A stretch of 64,000 nt of DNA from Hyposmocoma kahamanoa. Taxonomy: Eukaryota; Arthropoda; Insecta; Lepidoptera; Cosmopterigidae. A model generated the notes under the pieces. That model was not told the origin of the DNA. It did not search any database and saw nothing but the letters and a program-made list of their open reading frames with translations. The stretch spans positions 63,950 through 127,949 of the forward strand of contig NW_020653715.1 of NCBI RefSeq assembly GCF_003589595.1, written 5' to 3'. A program made the translations under genes and the position numbers. This document shows, piece by piece, positions 34,120-44,814 of the stretch (position 1 is its first letter; every line of letters begins with the position of its first letter).

Positions 34120-34410
34120 GTAAAAACCGTTGTAATTCAAAATGTTTAACTATTCCTTAAAATAACTTCTTGATTGACTAATAAAAATCATCTAATTGCG
34201 ATTTGCAACAAAATCAAAGTATTTTAATTGGAGATTGCGCAGAATGTTAGCGATTCGTCGTCAAGGTCCGTACAGCACGTCTTGTTCGTGTAATGGCGAT
34301 CAACAACATGGCCGCACCGTCACAGACACTCGTTAGACTGACAGACGTCAGTCGACAGCTGCCAATCTCATTCGTGCGTGTCTCGATAAATGTCACTCAG
34401 TGCGCCGTCA
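34120..34410 (-). repeat. LTR-like repeat, 5' side
   Basis: The partner of 31122-31433. Read on the plus strand it begins TGTAAAAACC and ends GCCGTCA, so a TG...CA form is possible. Similarity stops at 34410, either the true end or a truncation. Confidence 0.6.
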
Positions 34411-34897
34411 TGTACATAATTTCTTTAAGAAAGAATATTAACCTTAGAAGTAAATCCACATAATAAACACCTGGTTACACATGGTACCACGACTTTGTTT
34501 AACTAAGGTAAACCACTTCTACGTTATACAGTATAAGATTTTACAATAAGATTCCGGAGCATAATAAATTAAGTTTATCATTTCCTAAGCTTAAAACTTA
34601 CATCGAAAGTATTTTAATTAAGAAGTCATATAACAAAATTGAAGACTTCGTGTTAGATAAAGACGTACGGAAAGGGGACACACGAGTATGATTCAAAGTG
34701 TATTTCACAGCATTGACGCGTATTTCGACGGGCAGTAAGTAGTTATACTACTTTATTTTATATTCAATCTTATGTTTGCGCTAGTGACGACTATAATTAT
34801 TATTCTTTGACAATGAATTTTAAAATGCAAGATTTGTTACATTGATAACATGAAATATTTTTTTCTTTTCTATTCTACTATTTTTCTTTTCCATTTA
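34411..34897. other. No supported gene
   Basis: AT-rich, with nothing recognised. Confidence 0.4.
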
Positions 34898-35035
34898 ACT
34901 GCATCCGTGGCCGAACGGTTACCATGCCGGATTTCCACGCAGAGGTCCCGGGTTCGATTCCCGGACCGGGAGAAATATTTGTATGGCCTACATTTATTTA
35001 TCTCCTGAGTTTGGGTGTAATTTGTGGTTGTCTAT
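34898..35035 (+). mobile_element. tRNA-derived SINE, copy 3, 3'-truncated
   Basis: It has the complete tRNA-like head (GTGGCCGAACGG, GGTTCGATTCC) and body up to TTGTGGTTGTCTAT, then stops abruptly, lacking the last ~80 bases and the tail. Loss of the 3' end cannot come from ordinary target-primed copying, so a later deletion or rearrangement at about 35035 is likely. Confidence 0.85.
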
Positions 35036-36817
35036 TCACCATTTCACCGATTTCACAAGTCACATTTTACATTCACGTTACCGGTCCGTTACCGCGGTGG
35101 TATATTTTGAGAGTAGACCTTCTGGCCACGAAACGAACAATACTTTGGAATGCACGGATTTCGTCAATTGTACAACTTTCCACCGCGTGTCGACTCCGCG
35201 GGGAATGATTTTGGTAAACTGCCCATTTACCGTCGAACATAAATATTTTGAATACCTGTGTTTATTACTACCTACACTCCCATGTGAAATGTTACTTGTG
35301 TGGAAGTATACATGCATACACTACTATTTACAAAAAAACGATTATAACACTTTTCTCAAAATGTTGATGTATATTAAACGTTATATTTGAAATACACCGT
35401 AATAATAAAATATTACTGATAAATACATATTGGCATACGATACCAATACGTAGCACTTAAATAATTTCATGTACGTCATTTAACATGCCGAGAATAAAAT
35501 TAAATAATGGAGCCCTCGTTAAAGAATACGAGGACGAGAAGAAAGAAGTTTATTCCGGTGTTGGTATTACATCTTTATTTTGATAGACAGTTGCAAGCAA
35601 ATGTGACTAATGATTTCGTTAACAGCTTTGTGGCAATGTCGATAATACATATAACAACTGCACACGTTCGATCGCTCTGTCCGTATTCAGACCTCTCTCT
35701 GGTCTGTCGTATAATTACACCAATGAGAATCTAGATATTATACGGACTGCCCGTACTGCGATTTTATAGGGAGGGTACAAATGCGCTATTTTTTTACTGC
35801 TCTGAGCAATATAGATACATTGCGTTGACACAAGGTAAGAAAATAATGAAATACTCCTGTTTGGTAATATTTTTAGTTTACTTTTTTTTTAGTTTATTAA
35901 CCAAAATACAGAAAAAAAACACTTATTTACTTATTACAAGCTTCGCTCACAAAAGCTAATCCGGCTTTATCCGCGGCAAAGGAAATTATACTACACATAC
36001 TATAAACTAATTATAGTTTAACCCGTTATGTACCAGGGTTGCCATAACAACACGATGTATGTACTAGCCACTGTTGTATAAGATATGTTCAATCAAAACT
36101 TGGACCATATTATGAGAATTAATACGAGGTATTCAACAGAACCTTAGGAGCACGCGGGCGGTGCCTTGATGCAGCTTGCATGACAATGACCATTTTGCGC
36201 CTATGGTACGCAGTCGTGAAGGTTACGCATACGCAAGGGATACCTCTTTTACGATGAACAAAGGCCACGGTGAAGCTGGAAGCCTGGCTTAGACATGCTA
36301 CACGATTTTATCTTTTTAGGCTCAATTTACTTTGCCGCGGAACGGAATGGAAGCGAATTTTTGTAATCATATCGTGCAGACGGAAGCACATTGCACAAGC
36401 AACACACGTAACCTACACATTGGAGGCGATATTCGAACAGAAGTGTACAGCTTGATGGCCGCTTGATTGATTGTACATATCGTAATAAACTTTATGTCAA
36501 TTGTGAACCGCACAAATCAGATGTGGCACGGCAGCTGCGGGAATTCTCGAAAATGTGCAGCCTGTTTCTTGGCGCGTACCTAGTTTATTTGTACGTTACA
36601 CAATTGACATAAGTTCACCATGCTATGGTTATAAAAACTTGCTTCCACTTCAATCTTCTTCTTCTTTTATTTTAGGATTATGCAGGTATTTAGTGTGTTG
36701 CCACCTTGACTGCACTATTTGGGGCACGAGGGCAAGTATTGTGTGGGACCTGTATTGAAGTACCGCAGTCACGATGAGTTTGATCCATGAAACGAAGAGA
36801 TCTACCTGAGTGCGAAG
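35036..36817. other. No supported gene
   Basis: Frames of 60-135 codons are present (for example 34983-35390, which starts inside the SINE), but none has a motif. A 14-base inverted pair (TTATGTCAATTGTG) lies near 36492 and 36600. Confidence 0.4.
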
Positions 36818-36874
36818 TTGGCCTAGTGTGTTCCACACAGGCCACCACAGGCCTGTGGAACACACTAGGCTAAC
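36818..36874. repeat. Inverted repeat, ~25-base arms
   Basis: Arms GTTGGCCTAGTGTGTTCCAC plus AGGCC on the left (36818-36843) and the reverse complement on the right (36850-36874) face each other across only six bases. Differences are one substitution and a 2-base insertion (AC) in the left arm. It would form a strong cruciform or RNA hairpin. No element ends or coding are seen. Confidence 0.85.
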
Positions 36875-38722
36875 TTTTTATTGTCAATTTTATTGATAAC
36901 AATAAAATTAGGCGGCATGGGAAGAACCTCCTCGAGTGCACACCGGTAACAGTTCGAAATGGTAACGCAGTGCCTTTTTTCCATGCAACCAAAATGATGC
37001 TACAGGTGACTGCAAATGGTCAGATTTATTGTAAATGGACGTGTTTGTAGTCAGTGGTCGCCAGTAACTGCCAACATTTTACAATCATAGTCAAGTGGCG
37101 GTACCAGTGTCGGTTGAAGAAGTACACTGAGTGATAGGTACAACCATATTTGCGTGCGCAACTTTTGATTTTGAAAATCAAATACAAAATTAACAATTTA
37201 TATTCCTCTATGACCTTTAAGCTGTTTCCATAAACTAAATTTATTTTGTCTCATGACGTCTCATTGCCTAATCACTCTCCAGCAAAGTTCAGCCTTTGTA
37301 TCGGGAATTTAATTTTTAACTATTTGTCAGCGCTGACGTTATTGCGGCACTTTGAGCGATTTCCCTTGCTGACCTTTCGAAAACTTTTGTGCAAAGATGA
37401 TATTCACATTTTTTACGTGAAAGTAATTTGGCAACTTGGAGATTTTTTCGTCTCGCCTTAAAAAAGGTTAATTACTGTAAGGTAAAAGGCCGAGCCCGCG
37501 GCGGTGCTCTGTTTCATTACTGTATTGCCATGTTTCGCTGCTATCATTCTGCATTCTGTGCTTAATATTCTTTTCTGTATAGTCAAGTTCAATTGTACTT
37601 GAACCGATAGATAGATTTTTTTTATTATTTTCTATAATAATTAGTATGCCTAAGTAAAGCATTTGATAATAATTTTAATAAGTAAGAAAGTACATACATT
37701 TGTTCAAACCTACGTGTGAGTAGTAATTGTAGTACATACGAGTAGGCATGCATAAAAAGGAAGAAAGCTTATTGTTTTTGCGGTGTTTCAAAAATTGGCT
37801 TAAGTGTATATAATTGTATACTTTTTTGGACGTAATAAAACTAAATGACCGACTGTCCTGAAATATAAGTCCAGTTTAAGTAAGAAGCTAGAGCTCCATA
37901 TTTGTCTTTATTATTCTTTCCACATGTGGCTGTTGAAGCGTTTTCCTTAATTCCGTTTACTGCAATCAATGCGTGTAAGAACGTTTCGCCTCACAAAATA
38001 GCAATAATGCAGCAAAATGTCACTTTATACATGTAGACCGTTTAAAATTGATATAACGTGTGTGCTAAAACTAGGCCTAAAATTGGGCCTTTCACAGGTG
38101 TTCCAAATATTATTATGTTTTACTTTCAATAAATTGCATGTATCCAACACGCAGGAGCCCCCTCAAAAATTGGTCTGGTACAGCACTTAAATCGGGTCTA
38201 CTACGTGAGTGCGAATGCCGGTTTCGCGAATGACGATAGTGCGAAGACGATTGCGAACACTGAGCTCTCTTCCGGATAAGGTGACTAACGTGATTTATTT
38301 TGGTTTAAATTTAGTCGGCGTATGGAATTCTTCGATTCCCATCGGAATTTGTAAATACAGAACGCATAATGTTGTAAGTAAGTAGCGATCTTGATTTTTC
38401 TCGCCGAGCGCCATTCGCTTGGCGTAGCGGCTCTGCCGCGCGCCTCGCGTCGGCGGCGGCGACGCTCAAAGTGAAGATCATAGCTATGTCCCGCAGTTGT
38501 CCGCTGAATTGGTGACGGCACAAAAATAACGCTACCACTACACTGCAAAATTATATCTTGGAAACAAACGAAAGGAACGCTTTCTCGCTTCCTCTAAGTA
38601 CCGAATATTACCTACAATGTGGGGCAAGAGCTAACTTCAAAACGACTACAACTACAATGACTTAGGTAGGTTAATGGTTTAGTATGAGTAAAAGGATTTA
38701 TGGCAAAGCCTAATAATGCAAT
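36875..38722. other. No supported gene
   Basis: Nothing recognised. The minus frames at 38285-38548 overlap one another in two phases across an arginine-rich GC patch (38400-38470) and show no domain. Confidence 0.4.
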
Positions 38723-39129
38723 TTAACCTTCCAGCGGTCGCGCGCGGTCTCAGAGACCCCAGCCATTTTGCAAAAACTGTAAACAATGAACGGTTGCGCG
38801 ACCGTGACGTCCTCGAGGGGGCGAAGTACTTCCCCTTAGTAGCCCTATGACATTTGTCGCAAGCGCACCTGTGTCTTTATTTGTGTTTTCGGTCTCAGAT
38901 TCCGCGGTCGTGTTCTAGAATAATAATATAAGCATATATCGAGTCTCATTGGCTGAACTATAAAAGAAACATCCCGCATCCTTCGCTTTCCAACAAAAAC
39001 TAACTGTCAAAATCGATTCAAAAATTATTGCGTAACATGCATACGAATAAATACAGACGAATTGAGAAGTTCCGCTTTTTTAAGTCAGTTAAAAAGGAAC
39101 AATACCTCGTAAATTTTGGGTGACAGTGT
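38723..39129. mobile_element. Possible piggyBac-like terminal region
   Basis: A TTAA (38723-38726, the piggyBac target) is followed directly by CCTTCCAGCGGTCGCGCGCG, a form like piggyBac-family terminal repeats. An inverted copy of its GGTCGCGC word lies at about 38797. A TATAAAA string at about 38959 could be a transposase promoter. The matching right end and any transposase frame were not found; the sequence runs into the 5' region of the next LINE. A suggestion only. Confidence 0.3.
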
Positions 39130-39779
39130 TGTTCGCGTCCGTAGGCTTTAACTCTCGATACCCCACACGTGTCTCCTGGGTAGTGCGAAATGAACAACAG
39201 ATTCCCTAATCCTGGGTTGTGAGGTTTTTACGGTGGCCTTGCGTAATTTCCAAACACCGTTTAGCTGTGTGGTAGAGTGCTTACTCGCCTGGTTGGCGAC
39301 CACCCTCGTGTCGAAACCCGTCGCCAAATACCTTTGGGTGTGTTCCGACGGCGCACGCGAGTACCAGTCCCCTCTTCCCGATTGTTGCAGCCTCGCCAAT
39401 TCCTCGGTCCGTGTAGACCGATTCCCCCTACCCTGCTGCGCTGGGCGTGCCGCCTTGGCGTGGGGGCCAGGGAGACCCGGTGAAACGGTTGCCCGCTGAC
39501 CGCCCGCTGGTTCGTAGAGGACCCGAACCCTTGCCTTGCCCAGCCTGGGAGGCTGTCCTGCCGCCAGTGTCAAAAGCCTGTGCGTTGGTCGGCGTGCCGG
39601 ACTGGGATCCCGGAGTGGAACCCGTCGGCCAACCACAGGTCGGACCGGGGGCCCTTCCGTCCCCCATTCCAAGGGGCGCACCGCTTGGTGCTTCAGGGTG
39701 GGGTCTGGTCTATTCTTTGCCTGTGGAAGTGTCGAGGCTGCAGCAATCCTCCTTTCTCCCTTGTTTCACCCTTTTTTAT

Positions 39780-40612
39780 ATGACGAGTCGTAATAAGAAA
39801 AACGTGTACTCAGCGGCACCCTGTTCCACACTCAATGTGGACTTTTGCAATATCAGGGGACTTCATTCGAATCTGAATGAAGTACACCACCACCTAGAAG
39901 CGTCCAAGCCGGCCTTGTTTTTCTTGACGGAGACGCAGATATCTACCCCGGCCGATGTTTCGTACCTCATGTACCCCGGTTACAGCCTGGAACACAAATT
40001 CTTGTCTCGGGCTGGGGTGTGCATGTTCGTCCGGGATGATATCTGCTGTCGCCGTCTTCATCGTCTTGAAGACAGGGACCTGTCCTTATTGTGGGCGCGC
40101 GTCGATTATGGGAGCCACACCTATATCTACGCGTGCCTTTACAGGTCCCACAGCGGAGACACGGAGACCGACCGACTCTTGGGCCGCGTTCAGCGGGCAC
40201 TCGACGAAGTCCTGCAACAGCTCCCCTCAGCGGAGGTGGTGATCCTCGGCGACTTTAACGCTCACCATGTTGAGTGGCTAGGATCACCACGTACCGATTA
40301 TGCTGGGAGAGCTGTTCGCGACTTTGCCGTGACCAATGACCTCACGCAATTAGTGGATGGCCACACCAGAATTCCCGATATTGAGGGCCATACCCCTAGC
40401 CTGCTCGACTTAATGCTGACGACTCACCCAGACGGCACTCGGGTATCCCGCCATGTTTGCTTGGGATCATCCGACCATCTCCTGATCCGTTCTGAGGTAT
40501 GCGTCACTCAGACCGGACGTCCCCGACCACCTGGGACGCGCCGTGTTTGGCATTATGGGTCAGCCGATTGGGATGGATTGCGTGGGTTCTTTGCTTCCTT
40601 CCCCTGGGCGAC
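39780..40612 (+). CDS. LINE endonuclease domain (ORF2 N-terminus)
   Basis: From the ATG at 39780 the frame encodes an apurinic-type (EEP) endonuclease. The conserved asparagine is in FCNIRGL (residue about 23), the catalytic glutamate in LTETQI (about 51), then GDFNAHH (about 156), LLDLML (about 207) and GSSDHLLI with the catalytic histidine (about 230). All key residues are present, so this half could be active. It nicks the target to prime reverse transcription. The same frame is open back to 39447 but the first part has no homology I recognise. The frame runs on to 40637, but homology switches to the next frame at about 40610 within PFPWG, consistent with a net +1 or -2 change. Confidence 0.85.
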
Positions 40613-42741
40613 TCTGCTTCTCTTTGGCGGATCTTGATGACTGCGCATTATCGGTTGCCGAGGCGATACTGTCGGGCATGGAATGTTTCATTCCAAGTTC
40701 GACAGTGCGCGTCGGGGGCCGTTCTAGGCCCTGGTTCGGTGGGTCTTGCGCTGATGCTTGCAAAGCAAAACGTGAGGCCTACCGGGCCTGGTCCGCTGCG
40801 TCAGTTGTCAATGATCCCGATACCCCCAATTTGAAGCGGAAATTTAACGCCGCTTCCAGGTCCTGCAAGAAGGTAATAGCCGCTGCAAAGTTCGTGCACG
40901 TTCGCAAAATTGGCGAGAAACTAGTGGGCTATCCCTCTGGAAGCCGTGCCTTCTGGTCTCTCGCCAAGGCAGTCCAGGGAAACTTCTGTCGGGTGTCTCT
41001 TCCGCCGTTGCGCAAGCCTGACGACTCACTGGCACATTCCGCAAAAGAGAAAGCCGACCTTCTTTGCTCTCTCTTTGCGTCGAATTCAAATCTTGACGAC
41101 GGGGGTAATACACCACCTACTATCCCGTGGTGTGGGCACTCTATGCCAGAAATCCGCTTTACGCAATGCGCGGTACGGCGTGCTCTCTTCGCCCTCGACG
41201 TCAGGAAGTCCAGTGGGCCTGATGGTATTCCTGCAGTTGTGCTTAAAACGTGCGCTCCTGAATTGGCTCCGGTCTTAACGCGCCTCTTCCAACTCTCATA
41301 CCGCTTAGGTGTAGTCCCGGCTTCGTGGAAGACTGCCTGTGTTCACCCTATCCCAAAAAAGGGTGATCGCTCGGACCCGTCCAACTACCGGCCAATTGCG
41401 ATAACCTCCTTGCTCTCTAAGGTGATGGAGCGCGTGGTGAACAACCAGCTCCTAGATTACCTTGAGGATCGCCAGCTGATTAATGACCGCCAGTACGGCT
41501 TTCGTCGTGGTCGCGGTGCTGGTGATCTTCTTGTGTATCTCACTCACCAATGGGCAGCTGCCATTGAGAGCAGGGGGGAAGCATTGGCCGTGAGTTTGGA
41601 TATAGCTAAGGCTTTCGATCGGGTCTGGCACAAGGCTCTTCTATCGAAGTTACCATCCTACGGGCTCCCAGATGGTCTTTGCACCTGGATCGCCAGTTTT
41701 TTGATAGAGCGGAGCATTAAAGTTGCGTTAGACGGTTTCTGCTCGGACTCCATGCTCATCAACGCTGGCGTTCCCCAGGGGTCAGTGCTATCACCAACCC
41801 TGTTTATCCTGCATATCAATGATATGTTACTGACAAGTAACATTCATTGCTATGCGGATGACAGTACTGGTGATACCTTTTATACTGGCCGTGCAAATAT
41901 GACCCAACAGGAAGTGGTAGAAGGAAGAGCACAACTTGTGTCTGAAATCGAGACCTCACTGGAGCAAGTCTCCGTATGGGGCCGACAAAATCTTGTCCGC
42001 TTTAACCCCACAAAAACACAAGTTTGCGCGTTCTCCGCTAAGAAAACTCCATTTGTTATAGCGCCTAAGTTCCAAGGCACTCCCCTCGTCACCTCTAATA
42101 GTATAGGCATCCTTGGCGTCGACATCTCGAACGAAGTCCAGTTTCGGGGTCATTTGGAGAATAAAGCCAAAATGGCTTCTAAAAAGATTGGTGTGCTCAA
42201 CAGAGCGAAGCGGTGTTTCACATCGGGGCACCGGCTTTTGCTATACAAAGCTCAGGTTCGGCCCCATATGGAATACTGCTCGCACCTCTGGGCTGGAGCA
42301 CCCAAGTATCAGCTTGATCCACTTGACTCCATCCAACGTCGGGCTGTTCGAATTGTCGACGACCCTATGCTCACAGACGGTTTAGAGCCCCTTAGTCTGC
42401 GGAGAGATGTTGGCTCTCTATGTGTGTTCTACCGTCTGTATAACGGGGAGTGCTCAGACGAACTCTTTGAGTTGGTGCCTCCGTCACTCTTTTACCACTG
42501 CACGACCCGCCGAAGGAGAAGACTCCATCCCCACTTCCTCGATGCTTGGCACGTCACGACCACTCGAGCATCTCGTTCGTTCCTTCCCCGAACCAGTAAG
42601 ATGTGGAATGGCCTTCCTCCTGAAGTGTTCCCCTTGCGCTATAACATGGAGTTCTTCAAAAGACGTGTAAACAAGGTTCTCCGGAGTCGGCAACGCATGG
42701 GTGATGCCTCTGGTATTGCTCGTGTCCATGGGCGACAATGA
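40610..42741 (+). CDS. LINE reverse transcriptase (ORF2 C-terminus)
   Basis: The open frame is 40543-42741; homology to ORF2 begins at about 40610. It is uninterrupted to the stop and contains the whole reverse transcriptase, numbered from 40543: RKSSGPDGIPAVVLK (about 220), NYRPIAITSLLSKVMERV (about 282), QYGFRRGRG (about 318), SLDIAKAFDRVW with the first catalytic aspartate (about 350), NAGVPQGSVLSP (about 407), HCYADDST with the aspartate pair (about 436), then thumb blocks including MEYCSHLWAG and near the end MWNGLPPEVFP (about 686). Motif style is Jockey/CR1-like. Only the single frame change separates it from the endonuclease, so a sequencing error or a very recent mutation is possible. 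No RNase H domain follows. Confidence 0.92.
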
Positions 42742-42818
42742 CCACCTCCCATCAAGTGGCTTGTCTGCTCGTTTGCCTACTGGTTAACATAAAAAAAAAA
42801 AAAAATAATAATAATAAC

Positions 42819-43753
42819 TATTTTCATGGTATCCAGTAAACCAAAGAAGTTTCCTGCATCGCAGCGCTGTGAGAGACTTTCCAGTGGAGCGAATCCAGTC
42901 CGATCAGCGTCGACACTTAAAAATAATTGAGTATCAATTCAATAAAAAAATATTTTAATTTTGTTATTTAGTTGCGTAACTAAACAAAATCATTTCTTAC
43001 TAGCACTATAAAACATTTTATTAAATAAAAGTCGCTTAATATCTGCAGCACAGCCAGCACCCGATCGGTCTGACTTTTCAAATTCCTTGTTTCAAAGCGG
43101 AGGACCCTTTGGACTTGGAGTGGTACTAGGTATTTCGAGTGAAAACATGCCTATAGCTTAAGACTTTTAAATAATGAAAGATTTGTAAGTGGTTTATTAC
43201 TCATTCGTTCTTTCATTTATCCACTCGTCCGTTCGTCCATCTATGCAAGCAAGCGAGAAACAGGCATCAGCTTTGATTCTTCACAGATACAAAGGCAACA
43301 GATGAAGTTTTGCACAACGATGTATTTTATCCAACTGGAAAAAACTCCATTCGTGACTTGAAAGTATAAATTTAGTATGTAGTAAATTTTTGTTTATTTT
43401 TTTTGGTTATTGGGGTTAATAATTTATCATACCAGAACTCAGATTTCGGTCAAAGATTCTGATATTATATTTCTAACTGTTTTGATATACCTATGTCTGA
43501 TGGATTTCAGATTTTATCATGGAAATCATCCAAACAATTATTTTTCATCATGCATAGTACCCAAACGTCCCTCAACGTACACTATATTATATTTTACATA
43601 ATTATATCAAGTTTGTACATTGTTCAGTACGTGTTTAAGGTAATATTCTAGAACTTGAAAGACTTTCATATCTTCCGTGTATATTAGAAATTTTGTAATT
43701 TAAAGAAAAAATAAATTTACGAGTATGTCGTTTAAATATATTACAAATAATCT
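42819..43753. other. No supported gene
   Basis: AT-rich; nothing recognised. A word CTTTCCAGTGGAGCG at about 42880 recalls the start of the piggyBac-like end at 38723 but has no TTAA beside it. Confidence 0.4.
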
Positions 43754-44225
43754 CAGTACAGAGTACTAAAAAAACCGACCTCAAAAGTACGTGGAATTAC
43801 ATCTATTTGCTAAGTTTCATTGAAATATCCCCTAGTTCGCCACTATACAGGACTTGATACTGGAGATAATAAAAATAGGTTCTCACTACGACAGTACTCA
43901 AGGTATATTGAGACAAAAACGCCTTGAATTGGAGAAATAGCAAAATCAACTAAATAATTGCTAAAAGTAATTGCTCCTAAATTAAAGTTAGGCGCTATTT
44001 ATAAAAATGAATCTTCATGCGTGAACAGCCACCTTTTGAGGTGGATGATTTTCTTCAAAATGAAATGGGACCACTATGGAAATACCCCCTATCCAACAAA
44101 GAAAAGAATCATGAAAATCGGTTCACAAATACCGGAGTTATCGCGTAACATACATACAAAAAAAAAGAAAAAAAAGAAGAACATTTAGTCGAATTGAGAA
44201 CCTCCTCCTTTTTTGAAGTCGGTTA
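43754..44225 (+). repeat. Interspersed repeat family B, longer copy
   Basis: It begins ACAGAGTACTAAAAAAACCG and ends with GAACCTCCTCCTTTT then GAAGTCGGTT. The first and last dozen bases form an imperfect inverted repeat (AACCGACCTCAAAA / TTTTGAAGTCGGTT). The middle has GAAATGGGACCAC, ATACCCCCTATCC and an A-rich slippage tract near 44160. It is about 270 bases longer than the copy at 8004-8197. Non-coding, consistent with a MITE or the 3' end of a larger element. Confidence 0.6.
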
Positions 44226-44814
44226 ATAAAAGAGGACTTTAGAGCTTACCCTAGAGGCCATCACACGCAATATTTATCCCTGAAGATCTATCCAAAGATA
44301 CTTTGGATAGATTAGAATAAACACTAAAAGATTTTGTTTCCTTCGAACGTTCCGCTATTCGCGTCTGATGAACGGAATGATACGGAACATAACACGTATG
44401 ATGAACACGTATTTTTGTTCGCGAACATTTTGTTTCTGTACGAAGCTACGAACGACTCGAACGCGGGGAAGTTTCAGCGCTGAAACTGAGATGAAGTCCG
44501 AAACTTCGCGGGTGTTAAGGTTTCTTAGCTCGTATCGATTACAGCGAGTTCGGCGAAGGAAGTTGGCGATACAGCTCTGATAATCAAACAACGAAAGAAT
44601 ATTTGAAACATTCTTATAAATTTGTGCAACTCGTTGTTGTATTCATCATCGTGCACAGCAGTTTATCGTGTATATATCAATACGTAAAGCGGCAGATAGT
44701 TATTAAGTATTGAAGAAAGAAAGTGATAAAGAACTAAATGACATAAGCATTAACATGACACCTACTTAATCTTATAATCGGAATAAAAAAAAAATAAAGC
44801 TGGTTTAAGCCTTG
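44226..44814. other. No supported gene; one palindrome
   Basis: A perfect 18-base palindrome (AGTTTCAGCGCTGAAACT, 44470-44487) lies inside frames open on both strands (44355-44591). No domain is visible in those frames. Confidence 0.45.

Larger units (their letters stand above)
31122..34410 (-). mobile_element. Ty3/gypsy LTR retrotransposon, wrecked
   Basis: LTR-like direct repeats (31122-31433 and 34120-34410) flank minus-strand gypsy pol pieces in the right order: a region upstream of the reverse transcriptase, the reverse transcriptase, an RNase H scrap and an integrase C-terminus. The RNase H and integrase cores are largely missing between about 32290 and 32735. Gag was not found. I could not find a primer-binding site, a purine tract or a matching target duplication next to the repeats, so the LTR limits are provisional. 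Confidence 0.7.
39130..42818 (+). mobile_element. Nearly intact LINE
   Basis: A plus-strand non-LTR retrotransposon: a GC-rich 5' region (about 39130-39779), an endonuclease-reverse transcriptase ORF2 (39780-42741) broken by one frameshift, a short 3' UTR ending in CATCAAGTGGCTTGTC and CTGCTCGTTTGCC words, then 15 A and a (TAA)n tail to about 42818. The 5' limit is uncertain and no separate ORF1 was recognised. Base composition is clearly more GC-rich than the surroundings, as expected of a recent arrival. The target duplication was not identified. Confidence 0.85.

Noticed and set aside
36020..36060. CAGGGTTGCCATAAC, like the right end of the hAT-like element
   Set aside because: No matching opposite end or 8-bp duplication was found nearby.
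39148..39681. 177-codon minus frame over the LINE 5' region
   Set aside because: A GC-rich stop-poor shadow opposite the LINE 5' region and its upstream plus-strand frame; the plus strand carries the real ORF2.
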